In this document: piece by piece, positions 17,453-26,259 of the stretch
How the letters are laid out: every line of letters starts with the position of its first letter
Position numbering within the stretch: position 1 is the first letter of the stretch
Source of the DNA: Nonomuraea guangzhouensis
Lineage (GTDB): Bacteria; Actinomycetota; Actinomycetes; Streptosporangiales; Streptosporangiaceae
Reading direction: 5' to 3'
Assembly (NCBI RefSeq): GCF_019396345.1
Contig: NZ_JAHKRM010000005.1
Location: 338,640-402,639, forward strand
DNA length: 64,000 bases
Made by a program: the position numbers and the translations under genes
The notes under the pieces: generated by a model
What the model was told of the DNA's origin: nothing
The model's input: only the letters and a program-made list of their open reading frames with translations
The model's database searches: none

Positions 17453-17827
17453 TCAGTGACGACGATCGCCGGCGAAGGCCATGTCAAGCCAGGTATGCGG
17501 GGCCTCGCTGGTGAGCAGGGTGCGCTCCCGGGCGGTGATGGTGTCCATGGCATCCCGGGGTACGGCCCCGCAGAACTCCTCGCCGCGTTCGATGTCCACC
17601 AGCAGGTAGACCGGCTGGTCTGGAAGCTCGGCCTCAGCGATGGCGACGAATCGTTCCAGGGAGCCGGGCACGCAGGTGAGGTTCCCGGTCGTCGCGGCGA
17701 GGTCGCGCAGGGGCGCGGCCAGAGACTGGAAGTGCTCAGGCGTCAAGCCCGCCATCGCCGGGTACTCCCGTTCGATCAGATTGCGGACCTGGCGGTCGAA
17801 TTCTGCGGCTGCGTCGATTGTTGTCAT
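17453..17827 (-). CDS. DUF5701-like protein, apparently internally shortened
   Basis: A 124-residue protein. Residues 1-95 follow the DUF5701 pattern (LIEREYPAMAGLTPEHF, then YLLVDIERGEEFCGAVP and DAMDTITARERTLLT). The end, APHTWLDMAFAG, resembles the far C-terminus of the family. From memory full members have about 190-210 residues, so roughly 60 residues seem to have been removed in frame. This comparison needs a real alignment. Function unknown. The 232 bp between this gene and the hydrolase at 17220 hold nothing recognisable. Confidence 0.65.
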   Translation of the reverse strand: MTTIDAAAEFDRQVRNLIEREYPAMAGLTPEHFQSLAAPLRDLAATTGNLTCVPGSLERFVAIAEAELPDQPVYLLVDIERGEEFCGAVPRDAMDTITARERTLLTSEAPHTWLDMAFAGDRRH

Positions 17828-17936
17828 GCGATCCTTTCGGCGCCGCGGTGGTCAGAGGGCGCCGGTTTCCAGCGCGGTCCAGGGCGCCGTCCGGGCCGAG
17901 GGTGATGGCGTGCGGGCGGGCAGTCCGGTCGGTGGG

Positions 17937-18593
17937 TCAGAGGCTCTTCTCCAGTCCGTGTTCGGCGGCGATGCGGGCGATGTCGGCCGGGGTGCCGGCC
18001 ATGATGGTGCGGGCGTGCTCGGTCACCAGGTCGGCGGGCCAGTCCCACCAGGCGGCCCGCAGCAGCCGTTCGACGTCGGTGTCGGCGAAGCGGCGCCGGA
18101 TGGTCCTGGCCGGGTTCCCACCGACGATCGTGTACGGCGGGACGTCGGCGGTGACCACGGCGCCGGCCGCGATGACGGCGCCGTCGCCGATGGTCACCCC
18201 GGGCATGACGGTGGCCTGGTAGCCGAACCACACGTCATTGCCGACCACGGTGTCGCCCCGGCTGGGCATGCCGGTGACGATGTCGAGGGTGCGTTCGGTC
18301 CACTCGCCGCCGAACATGGTGAACGGGAAGGTGGACACACCCATCGTCGGGTGGTCGGCGCCGGCCATCAGGAAGCGGGTGCCGGAGGCGATCGCGCAGT
18401 ACTTGCCGATGATCAGCCGCTCCGGCCCGTAGGCGTACAGCACGTTGCGCTGCTCGAATCCGGTCGCGCCGTCGGGATCGTCGTAGTAGGTGTACTCGCC
18501 CACCGTGATGGTCGGCGAGCTGACCAGCGGTTTGAGGAAGACCACTCGCTCGTGGGCGGGCAGCGGGTGCAGGGTCATCGGGTCGGGCGCCAA
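17937..18593 (-). CDS. CatB/Vat-type xenobiotic acetyltransferase (left-handed beta-helix)
   Basis: A 218-residue hexapeptide-repeat enzyme: IIGKYCAIASGTRFLMAG, the active-site-like ADHPTMGVSTFPF, and repeats such as VVGNDVWFGYQATVMPGV and IGDGAVIAAGAVVTADV. It belongs to the group that O-acetylates chloramphenicol or streptogramins using acetyl-CoA, forming trimers. TTG at 18593 has AAGGAA upstream; ATG at 18578 is an alternative that removes five residues. Whether it gives antibiotic resistance is not certain; many such chromosomal enzymes have other acceptors. Confidence 0.9.
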   Translation of the reverse strand: MAPDPMTLHPLPAHERVVFLKPLVSSPTITVGEYTYYDDPDGATGFEQRNVLYAYGPERLIIGKYCAIASGTRFLMAGADHPTMGVSTFPFTMFGGEWTERTLDIVTGMPSRGDTVVGNDVWFGYQATVMPGVTIGDGAVIAAGAVVTADVPPYTIVGGNPARTIRRRFADTDVERLLRAAWWDWPADLVTEHARTIMAGTPADIARIAAEHGLEKSL

Positions 18594-18636
18594 GAGGGGT
18601 TCCTTCGTGAGTTGAGGTCAGCCAGGGCCTGGGGCT

Positions 18637-18737
18637 CAGCGATAAGGCCTGGTGATCATTTCGATGGCGTGCCCGGCCGGATCCTTGAAGTAGACGCCGC
18701 GTCCGCCGTGTTCGGTGTTCGTCTCGCCGCCGGCGGG
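18637..18737 (-). pseudogene. C-terminal remnant of a VOC (glyoxalase) gene
   Basis: Reading the minus strand, the last 30 or so codons before a TGA at 18637-18639 give HGGRGVYFKDPAGHAIEMI and a short tail. This is the last strand and metal-ligand glutamate region of a VOC protein. There is no start and no upstream domain; the next gene stops immediately to the right. It is too short to have been called as an open frame. Confidence 0.7.
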
Positions 18738-19127
18738 TCAGCGGTGTTCGGGGGCGACCCATTCGACGAACTGGACGATCAGGCCGTTGGGGTCGGTGAC
18801 CTGGAACAAGGCTTCGCCCCAGGGCTCCTGACGCAGCGGCATGGTGATCTGCGCTCCGGCGTCACGCAGCCGCTTTTCCTCCTCGGCCAGGCCGCCGGAG
18901 AGGGTGAAGGCGAGGATCAGACCGCTGGCACGCTGGTCGCGCTGCTCGGGCGGCAGCACCTCGATGCCGCGGACGAGCAGGACGATGTCGACCGCGTCGT
19001 CGCGCGACAGGGAGGCGAAGCCGTCGGCGGCCTGCTGCACGGTGTAGCCCAGGTAGGTGGTGAAGAACGCCTGGGAGGCGGCGACGTCGTCGACGGTCAG
19101 CGAGACGGTGGAAGCGATGAACTGCAA
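18738..19127 (-). CDS. VOC family protein
   Basis: A 129-residue single-domain glyoxalase-fold protein (VSLTVDDVAASQAFFTTYLG and a C-terminal DPNGLIVQFVEW with the ligand-like glutamate). The stop falls directly at the VOC remnant, so a second VOC gene was probably once in tandem. The TetR gene at 19446 is divergent and may control this unit. Substrate unknown. Confidence 0.88.
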   Translation of the reverse strand: MQFIASTVSLTVDDVAASQAFFTTYLGYTVQQAADGFASLSRDDAVDIVLLVRGIEVLPPEQRDQRASGLILAFTLSGGLAEEEKRLRDAGAQITMPLRQEPWGEALFQVTDPNGLIVQFVEWVAPEHR

Positions 19128-19162
19128 GGGATCTCCTCTGGTGCGGCGGGGTGGGGTGGGGG

Positions 19163-19330
19163 TCAGTAGCTGCGGCGCCGGGGGACGATGCGCGTCCCCC
19201 GGACTTGCTGCGATGCACGGATGCTGTGGTCGGACGGCGGACGACGCAGTTCGGCGCCGTGCAGCGGGGCCCGCTCGGGCTGCTGCGACCGGGGCTCAGG
19301 AGCGGCGGCGTCGCGGGGGTGCTTGCGCAT
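19163..19330 (-). CDS. Possible small arginine-rich protein
   Basis: A 55-codon frame starts at ATG 19330 with AGAGG six bases upstream and ends at 19163. The product is rich in Arg, Ser and Pro (starts MRKHPRDAAAPEPRSQQ) with no recognisable domain. It sits between the TetR operator and the VOC gene on the same strand, so it could be the first gene of that unit or part of the leader. Low confidence, since high-GC DNA yields many chance frames. Confidence 0.3.
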   Translation of the reverse strand: MRKHPRDAAAPEPRSQQPERAPLHGAELRRPPSDHSIRASQQVRGTRIVPRRRSY

Positions 19331-19360
19331 GGGCGTCCTCTTTCAGATTTGGCGTTCCAT

Positions 19361-19378
19361 CGTCATAAACTTACGACG
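19361..19378. promoter_or_regulatory. 18-bp operator-like dyad between divergent VOC unit and TetR gene
   Basis: CGTCATAAACTTACGACG has the symmetric form CGTC-n-TAA-nn-TTA-n-GACG. It lies 68 bp upstream of the TetR start and about 30 bp upstream of the small frame at 19330. A TetR dimer binding here could control both directions. Confidence 0.5.
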
Positions 19379-19445
19379 GAGGTAAAGTTAGCCCAAGACT
19401 TCCAAGGGTGTCAACATAAAGATGCTACGAGGGTAAGATTGCGTC

Positions 19446-20093
19446 ATGGCTACCCAGACTCCCGCCCCGACCGCCGGGCTGCGCGAGACCAAGAAGCACG
19501 AGACCCGGCAGCTCATCTCCGACCACGCGACCCGGCTGTTCATCGCCCAGGGCTTCGAGCAGACGACCATCGCCGAGATCGCCGCCGTCGCCCGCGTCGC
19601 CAAGAAGACCGTCACCAACTACTTCCCGCGTAAGGAAGACCTGGCCCTGGACCATCAGGAGGAGTTCGCCGCCTCCCTGGCCCGTGCCGTCACCACACGA
19701 CGCCCAGGAGAATCAGCGCTGGCCGCGCTGCGCCGCGCGTTCGCCGACGCCGTGGCCACCCAGGACCCGGTCGCCGGATTCTCCGGCCAGAAGTTCGCCC
19801 GCATGATCGCCGACAGCCCCACCCTGACGGTTTGCCTGCGCGGCCTGCACGACCAGCGGGAACACCACCTCGCCCAAGCGCTCGCCGACATCACTGCCGC
19901 CCCGTCCGACGACATCTCCGTACAGACCACCGCCGCCCTGCTGGGCACCGTCCACCGCGTACTGTTTCACCGCATCCAGACCCTCACCCTGGCCGGACAC
20001 CCCAACGACCAGATCGCCCACACCATCGCCGCCGAAGCCACCCAAGCCTTCGACCTGCTGGAGCCCGCCCTGGCCGACTACGCCTCCGCCTGA
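19446..20093 (+). CDS. TetR family transcriptional regulator
   Basis: A 215-residue protein. The HTH is at about 18-62 (RQLISDHATRLFIAQGFEQT, then IAAVARVAKKTVTNYFPRKE), followed by a helical C-terminal domain of the MftR/acyl-CoA-dehydrogenase-regulator type (LALDHQEEFAASLARA). ATG follows a weak GAGGGTAAG box. It is divergent from the VOC unit, with an 18-bp dyad between them. Confidence 0.9.
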   Translation: MATQTPAPTAGLRETKKHETRQLISDHATRLFIAQGFEQTTIAEIAAVARVAKKTVTNYFPRKEDLALDHQEEFAASLARAVTTRRPGESALAALRRAFADAVATQDPVAGFSGQKFARMIADSPTLTVCLRGLHDQREHHLAQALADITAAPSDDISVQTTAALLGTVHRVLFHRIQTLTLAGHPNDQIAHTIAAEATQAFDLLEPALADYASA

Positions 20094-20350
20094 TGTGAGT
20101 CATCGGGCCTGCTGCTGTTCGGGCAGGCTCGGCGCCAGGGCTGGCCGGGCACGTGGTCGGCGGGGATCTGGACGCGCAGCCGCTTGGCCGGCCGGGGGCA
20201 CCTGGGTGAAGCGGCCGGTGCGGTAGGTAGGTACCGGCCCGTGACTAACAAGATCCACGAAAACGGCGCTGGCGATGATTTTGTCGGCGATGGCGAGCTA
20301 TCCGGGCAGTTGGCCGATGAGTCTGGTAAACCCGGTGAGACGCTGAGGAG

Positions 20351-21766
20351 TTCCTCCCCGATGAGCAGTTGGCCGCGTACGGCTGCTACACCCGTCCACC
20401 GACCGTCGATGAGCTGGATCAGTTCTTCGTGCTCGACGACGAGGACCGGAACCTGATCGCGGACAAGCGCGGGAACGCCAACCGGCTGGGCTTCATGCTC
20501 CAGTTGACCACGCTTCGGTATCTGGGCAAGTTCCTGGACGACCCTCTCGATGTGCCCGCGATGGTGCTGGACGACGTGGCCGCCCAGCTCGGTATCGCCG
20601 ACCCGTCGTGCGTGAAGGCGTACTCGCAACGGGTGAACACCAAGTGGGAGCATCAGCGCGAGATTCGCCAGCGGGGCCGGCTGGCGGGGCTATGGAGAGG
20701 GCTTGGCTGAGCTGGCGCTGTGGCTCGACCGGCGCTGCTGGAACACCGGCGAGACGAGCGCGCAGTTGTTCTACGGGGCGATCGGGTGGCTGCGGCAGCG
20801 CCAGGTCGAGCTTCCGGGGGCTGGCCCGGCTGATGCAGGACGTCAGTGGTACCCGGTCTGCCGCCGAGGCCCGGCTGCGGCATGAGCGGGTCAGTCAGAT
20901 CAACGGGCGGCAGGCCACGTTCCTGCTGAGCTTGCTGGACGTGGACCGAAGACGAACAAGTCCGCGCTGGAGATCCTGCGGCGCCGGCCGGTCGAGCAGA
21001 CGGCGACCGGGTTGATCAAGGCCCTGCGGCGGGTCGGTGAGGTTGCCGGCGCCAACCTGGGCGGTGTGGATGTGACCGTGGTCCCGCAGCGGCGGCGGCG
21101 GGAGCTGGCCCGCGACGGCATGATGCGCAACGCGACCGCGCTGCGCCGACACCGTCCGTACGAGTACCAGCTGGCCACGCTGCTGTCGGCCATCGTGTAC
21201 CTGGAGGCGAAGGCGACCGATGACGCGCTGGAGCTGTTCGACCTGATCGTCACCAGTGACCTGCTGGCCCGGGCGGAGCGGGCGTCCAAGACGGAGAAGC
21301 TGCGCCGCTATCCGCGGCTGAGCCGTGACGCGGGCAAGCTGGCAGCGGCGGTGGAGGTGCTGCTGGAGGCCGTGGACTGGGGTGAGAACAGCACGCTCGA
21401 CGTGGTGTGGGACGCGATCGAGAACGTGGTGTCGCGCTCGGAGTTGCGCGCGTCGGTGGCCTGGTGCTGCCGCCGGACGCCGACCCGGACGGCGAGTGGC
21501 GCGCCGCGCTGACCCAACGGTATCCGTTGGTCAAGAAGTTCTTGCGGCTGTTGGTGGAGACGGTGGAGTTCGGCGCGACCGCCGACTCGGCGAAGATCCT
21601 GATCGCGTTTCAGTCGCTGCCGGACTTGGTCGACGCCAACCCGACCAGACGGGTGCCGTCGGGATGTCTGGACGCCCGCAAGGTCGAGGTGGATGTGGTG
21701 CCCGCGGGATGGCGTCCCCTGGTGTTCAAGAACCCTCGCCCCGAGGGCACGAAGGTCCAGCCGTAG
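20351..21766 (+). pseudogene. Tn3 family transposase remnant, frameshifted and 3' truncated
   Basis: The N-terminal DUF4158 region is plain (FLPDEQLAAYG, then LGFMLQLTTLRYLGKFLDDP), followed by further Tn3 transposase blocks (ELALWLDRRCWNTGETSAQL, LRRHRPYEYQLATLLSAIVY, PLVKKFLRLLVETVEFG, WRPLVFKNPRPEG). These blocks lie in four successive frame changes (2 to 3 to 1 to 3 to 2), near 20700, 20815, 20940 and 21470. The catalytic DDE half is missing; similarity stops near 21750. No terminal inverted repeat was recognised; the 248 bp to the left contain no gene. Confidence 0.85.
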
Positions 21767-21933
21767 TTCCAGCGAAGAACAACGACAAGGGATTGATCTT
21801 TGTCTGGTGCGGCCTCCAACCTCGGCGCCTGTTCGGTGTCTACCGAGGTGAGGGGTAGTGGCTCCGGATGCACGCACAGTTCGCCGCTCACGCGCCGTTT
21901 GCGCCGTCGCTGCCGCCGCCGACTCGGGTGCGG

Positions 21934-22584
21934 TCAGCTTCGCAGGTAGGCCAGGACGGCGAGTACCCGGCGGTGGCCGTCGGCCTCGGGGAGGTCGAGT
22001 TTGGTGAAGATCTTGCCGATGTGTTTGGCCACCGCGGCGTCGCTGATTCCGAGCGTTCGGGCGATGGACGGGTTGTTGTGTCCTTCGGCCATCCGCCCGA
22101 GCACCTCCCGTTCCCGTGTGGTCAACCGGTCGAGTGGGTTGGTCGTGCGTGGGCGGTTCAGCAGCTGCCGTACCACGTCGGGGTCGATGACGGTCTCGCC
22201 GGCCGCGACCCGCGACACCGCGTCGGAGAAGTCGGCGACCTCGCCGATGCGGTCCTTGAGTAGGTAGCCAACTCCGGCCCGACCGGACGGGCCGAGCAGT
22301 TCAGCGGCGTACGCGGTGGCCGCGTACTGCGACAGCACGAGGACCGCCGCGCTCGGGTCGCTGGCGCGTAGTGTCACCGAGGCACGCAGCCCTTCGTCGG
22401 TGAAACTGGGCGGCATGCGGACATCGGTGATGACCAGGTCGGGTCGGTGCTCTCGGGCGGCCGCCATCATCGAGTCACCGTCGCCGACCGCCGCCACCAG
22501 GGTGTGGCCCAGTCCTTCGAGCAGGCTGACGAGTCCGGCCCGCATGAGCGTGGCGTCTTCGGCGAGCACTATTCGTAGCGACAC
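21934..22584 (-). CDS. NarL/FixJ-type response regulator
   Basis: A 216-residue regulator. The receiver domain has acidic residues E9/D10, phospho-acceptor D54 (LVITDVRMP) and a conserved lysine in GYLLKDRI. The C-terminal LuxR-type HTH is LTTREREVLGRMAEGHNN then IARTLGISDAAVAKHIGKIF. GTG at 22584 overlaps the end of the histidine kinase gene by 16 bp, so the pair is coupled. Confidence 0.95.
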   Translation of the reverse strand: MSLRIVLAEDATLMRAGLVSLLEGLGHTLVAAVGDGDSMMAAAREHRPDLVITDVRMPPSFTDEGLRASVTLRASDPSAAVLVLSQYAATAYAAELLGPSGRAGVGYLLKDRIGEVADFSDAVSRVAAGETVIDPDVVRQLLNRPRTTNPLDRLTTREREVLGRMAEGHNNPSIARTLGISDAAVAKHIGKIFTKLDLPEADGHRRVLAVLAYLRS

Positions 22585-23813
22585 GGCAGGTCGATCCGCA
22601 CTGTGGTGGGTCCTCCTTGTGGGCTGCTGATCTCCAGGGTGCCAGCCACGACGGCCACTCGGTCGGCCAGCCCCCGCATGCCCGTGCCCAGTGACGGTTC
22701 GGCGCCGCCCCTGCCGTCATCGACGATTGTCAGCGCCAGCCGTTGCTCAGCGAGTCTGCCGCTGATCTGGATACGAGTGGCTGCGGCGTGTCGCACCGCG
22801 TTGGTCAGGGCCTCCGAGACCACGAAGTAGGCGGTGGACTCGATCTCGGGCGGCAGCCGGCCGGGCAGGTCGAGGTCGACCTCGACCGGAATCGGACACC
22901 GTTCGGCGAGTTCGCGTACCGCCTCGGCCAGCCCGAAATCGGTGAGGATCTGAGGATGGATGCCGCGGATCTGGTCCCGGAGGGTGGTGAGTGCCAGCCG
23001 AGCCTGCTCGTGGGCCTCGCCGACGAGTTCACCGGCGCGTCCGTCTGCGTCGGCCATATGCCGCTCGGCCAGGCCCAGCTTCATCGTCAGGAGCACCAGA
23101 TGTTGCTGCGCGCCGTCGTGCAGGTCTCGCTCGATCCGACGGCGCTCGGCCTCGAACGCGTTGACCAACCGGCTGCGTGACTGGGCCAGTTCCTCGACCT
23201 GACGGTTCATCTCGGTGCCGGTGGGCGCGAGCAGCCACTTGGCGAAGGCTGCCTGGGCACCGCCGAGCACGCTGATTCCGTACAGGGTGACCACCGTCGC
23301 GGGCACCCCGGCCAGACCGGCGACGGCGCACGCCTGCCCGACGGTCTCGACCGTCCAGGTGCCCACCGCGATATGGACGTCCGCGCCCAACCCGACCAAC
23401 AACGGCGGCGCCAGCAGGAGGAGGCAGATGAACAGGACGAACACCGCGGCGAGGTCGAGGAGCGCAAGCACCGACAGCAGGCACGCGCAATAGCCGAGTT
23501 CGCGCCAGGTGGCAGCCTCGGTCACCCGCAGCCGCACCCACGCCCAGCCGCTCGGGGGCGCGGGTGCGTGCGGGTCGGGGACCGCCAGCGGCTCCATGAA
23601 GCCGAGCCGGTGGCGCTCCAGCGCCCCGATCGGTATGCCGACGAGCAGCAGCAGCGGCGGAAACAGCAGCAGCGGCATGATGGCCAGCCAGGCGATCGAG
23701 ATGACCGCCACGCTACTGACCACATAGGCCAGGCTGCGCCATGGCCATCGCGACAGGACGAATCGGATGGGGTTGCCCGCCATCGCCCGCCACACGCTCG
23801 TCGCCACGGTCAC
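22569..23813 (-). CDS. Sensor histidine kinase, NarX-like (HisKA_3)
   Basis: From GTG at 23813 the product has 414 residues. Residues 15 to about 190 hold several membrane helices and a long cytoplasmic loop, as in actinomycete sensors with an integral sensor domain. HisKA_3 has the phospho-acceptor histidine in RRRIERDLHDGAQQHLVLL; the ATPase domain has VVSEALTNAVRHA, DDGRGG and GTGMRGLADRV. Frames further upstream overlap the neighbouring membrane gene. ATG at 23783 is a shorter alternative. The signal is unknown; the upstream membrane protein may take part in sensing. Confidence 0.92.
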   Translation of the reverse strand: MTVATSVWRAMAGNPIRFVLSRWPWRSLAYVVSSVAVISIAWLAIMPLLLFPPLLLLVGIPIGALERHRLGFMEPLAVPDPHAPAPPSGWAWVRLRVTEAATWRELGYCACLLSVLALLDLAAVFVLFICLLLLAPPLLVGLGADVHIAVGTWTVETVGQACAVAGLAGVPATVVTLYGISVLGGAQAAFAKWLLAPTGTEMNRQVEELAQSRSRLVNAFEAERRRIERDLHDGAQQHLVLLTMKLGLAERHMADADGRAGELVGEAHEQARLALTTLRDQIRGIHPQILTDFGLAEAVRELAERCPIPVEVDLDLPGRLPPEIESTAYFVVSEALTNAVRHAAATRIQISGRLAEQRLALTIVDDGRGGAEPSLGTGMRGLADRVAVVAGTLEISSPQGGPTTVRIDLPCRYE

Positions 23814-23845
23814 GACCCTACGTCGCAGCAGCTGGAGGAGCGGTG

Positions 23846-24715
23846 TCAGCCCGCACCGATGACGTCCAGCAGCGTGGTGGCGGGCTCGAGCGCCGAGAGT
23901 GCACTGGCCCCTGTCATGAGTAGCAGCAGGCATGCGGTCAGGGCCGCGATGACACCGAGTGTCCTGTGCATGAATCTGACGCGGGTGGCGCCCGGGTCGC
24001 CGGTGATACGCCGCTTCCAGAAATGGGCGCTCGCCAGGCCGGTTGCCACCATCAGCGTGGCGGAAATCGCCACCATGACCCAGTGGTATCGCTCGACCTC
24101 GCCGAGCAGTACCGTCAGCGCGGGGGAACCGGCATGCGGGCTGGCCGATTCCGTCAGCCCTTCGCGCATCTCACTCAAAACCTGTGCGAGTTTTCCGTCG
24201 GCGGTTCTACCGGGTAGCAGCCCCAGCAACGCGACCAGCGGTACGGCCGTCGCCTGGATGTTCAACATCAACACTCCCATGGCGAGAACCGTCAACACCG
24301 CTGCGGCCGTGGCGACCGCCGCGTACCAGGGCCGGGCTCGCAGGTATCTCCGCCACAGCGCGGTGGCGAGCAGGGCGAAGACAATGACCAACAACGAGCT
24401 GATCGCCACCTTGATCGCATGCCATTGGAACCAGTAGTCGACCAGCGTCGTCAGTCGGGCGGGGAACGCCGGGGTTCCGCTTCGCCAATACTCGACGAGA
24501 GCACGCCCGAGGGCGTCCTGTATCGCGTCACTGTCGTAAGCCCCGAAGGTTGGCCTCAGGAGGGCGGCGGGGGCGAACACGAACGCTGCCACCAAAGCTG
24601 CGCCGGCCGCCAGCAGCAACCCGATCACGGACCTCGAATGCAGTCGAACAGTTTTGCGGTCGGAACCTGGTGTTGGTTCGGCGGCACCAGTTGTCGTGAT
24701 CGATCGAAATCGCAT
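23846..24715 (-). CDS. Multi-pass membrane protein of unknown function
   Basis: A 289-residue protein with about five hydrophobic segments (about 30-50, 100-120, 130-155, 215-235 and 255-280). The longest soluble stretch, which may face outward, is between the first two. No catalytic motif is seen. It starts at ATG 24715, is on the same strand as the two-component pair, and ends 32 bp before the kinase start, so all three probably form an operon. A role in signalling or as the regulated target is inference. Confidence 0.72.
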   Translation of the reverse strand: MRFRSITTTGAAEPTPGSDRKTVRLHSRSVIGLLLAAGAALVAAFVFAPAALLRPTFGAYDSDAIQDALGRALVEYWRSGTPAFPARLTTLVDYWFQWHAIKVAISSLLVIVFALLATALWRRYLRARPWYAAVATAAAVLTVLAMGVLMLNIQATAVPLVALLGLLPGRTADGKLAQVLSEMREGLTESASPHAGSPALTVLLGEVERYHWVMVAISATLMVATGLASAHFWKRRITGDPGATRVRFMHRTLGVIAALTACLLLLMTGASALSALEPATTLLDVIGAG

Positions 24716-24824
24716 GGGACGACGGTAGAGAAGGGCCGCTCGGAGCGCGATGGCACATGAGCTAGCACAACCGGGTGAGGCTGCGCTACCCGTGCGGTAT
24801 AGCTGGCTCTACCTCAGGTCGAGT

Positions 24825-24993
24825 AGCCGGGAGGAGTCTCACCTCCGGGCTATCCCAGATTTGGGCGTAACAGTCTCCCGTTGCCCAACTCCTGTCACCC
24901 TGTCTGCCGGGCGAAGCGGACCCACGCCCAGTGGTGGTCAGCAAGCTGAGAAAGCATCTTGTCGTGCTGCGATCCGGGCGTGGGCTGTCCGCT
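24825..24993. other. Gene-free stretch with three inverted repeats
   Basis: Between 24716 and 25024 no coding frame is convincing. Three dyads follow one another: AGCCGGGAGG/CCTCCGGGCT at 24825-24851 (one mismatch), TTGGGC/GCCCAA at 24861-24888, and a longer bulged one at 24915-24929/24976-24993 sharing 7 plus 9 paired bases. This looks like an RNA structure or a mobile-element end next to the recombinase remnant at 25025. I cannot name it. Confidence 0.45.
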
Positions 24994-25024
24994 GCGGTCA
25001 AGCGTTGGCACCCGGTGGCGGGCG

Positions 25025-26212
25025 TCAGCGGGGCGCGGTGTCGAGGGCGCGGCTGAGTGTCCAGCGGGAGACGCGGAGCTTGGCGGCGACGGCGATTCGG
25101 GTTTGTCCGGCGCTGAGCAGGATGCGGGCGTCGGCGATCTGTTCGGAGGTCAGGGCGGGAGGGTGGCCGCCGACGCGGCCTCGAGCGCGGGCGGCGTCGG
25201 CACCGGAACCGGCGGCACCGGAACCGGCGGCCGATACGGCTCGATCTGCCGCTACATCAGCTGACGAACCCGCAGAGCGGATGAAGTGCGCGGGCCCGGC
25301 GGGGTGCGCAGTAGGGGCTTGGATGTGGTGGGGGTGGCCTTGCCGCCAGCCGCCCGGGGTTGTGGGGCGGCGGGCCGCCCATGTGGTACGGGTGGTCCGG
25401 ACGGTGAGGTCGTCGCGCCGCAGCACGCTGTGGGGGCCGTCGCTGTCGAGGACCGCGAGGAGCGCGGCCAGGTCGTCGGCGGGCAGTTGGCCGTCGAGGT
25501 GGGAGCGCAGTTTCCGCAGGCACACCTGCGCGTAGCGGGCCGTGGCGGCCGGCAGCGGGGCGGGCAGATCGACGACGAACGGCCGCTTGGCTTCCAGCAC
25601 GAATCCCGCGCGGGCCACGTGCTCGGTCCAGTCGACGGACGGGCCCGGGTTCAGCGCGGCGTGGACGCGCGCTTCCAAACCGGGGCGCCCCACGCCGATG
25701 TCATCGGGCAGGAATCGGGGAAAGAAGTCCATCTCGGTGACAGCCAGCAGGCCGCCCGGCCGCAGGTTGTCGAACGCTCCGGCCAGTACGCGGTCGGGAT
25801 CGGCCATGTGGTGCAGAGAGGCGGCCGCCCAGAGCAGGTCGCTGGTCTCCAGGTGCGGCCAGCCCTCGTTCAGATCCGTCTGGATGCTCCGGATCCGGTC
25901 GGAGAGGCCGAGCGCGGATGTCTTCTTCGAGAGCCGGTGGAGCATCTAGGAGGAAAGATCCAAAGCCGTGATGCCGGCCTGCGTGAAACGCCGCGCGAGG
26001 GCGAGGGTGCCGGTCCCGGTCCCGCTGCCCAGGTCGACGATGTGACCGGGTTCCCGGTCGGACAGTTCGCCCAGCCAGTCGGTCAGCTCCGACAGGTAGG
26101 TCCGCAGGACTTCGGCATCCAGTTCCAGGAGCTCGGCCATCGCGACGGCATCGGCGTCGGCTCCACTGTGGTTCTGGTGCGGGTGAGCCGGACTGGTTTC
26201 GGAGCTGTTCAT
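25025..26212 (-). pseudogene. SAM-dependent methyltransferase broken by an in-frame TAG, running into a serine-recombinase tail
   Basis: ATG at 26212 opens a class I methyltransferase; motif I is IVDLGSGTGTGTLALARRF. At 25946-25948 a TAG follows ALDLSS, and the same frame goes on with MLHRLSKKTSALGL and further methyltransferase blocks (LLWAAASLHHMADPDRVLAG, GGLLAVTEMDFF). A single GAG-to-TAG change would explain it. The domain seems to end near RTTRTTWAARRP (about 25380). The frame then continues into ARARGRVGGHPPALTSEQ and a Hin-like HTH (VAAKLRVSRWTLSRAL), the C-terminus of a serine recombinase. The XRE-cupin gene is divergent, its usual partner. Confidence 0.75.
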
Positions 26213-26259
26213 GCTTCGACCGTAATGCGGCCTTGCATGGATCACATACGCTCTTGCAC

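Noticed and set aside
24825..24993. Group II intron end
   Set aside because: The hairpins did not fit the domain V pattern by eye and no reverse transcriptase is present.
25946..25948. Pyrrolysine or other recoding at the TAG
   Set aside because: There is no recoding gene or element in view and Glu (GAG) is expected at this place, so a point mutation is simpler.
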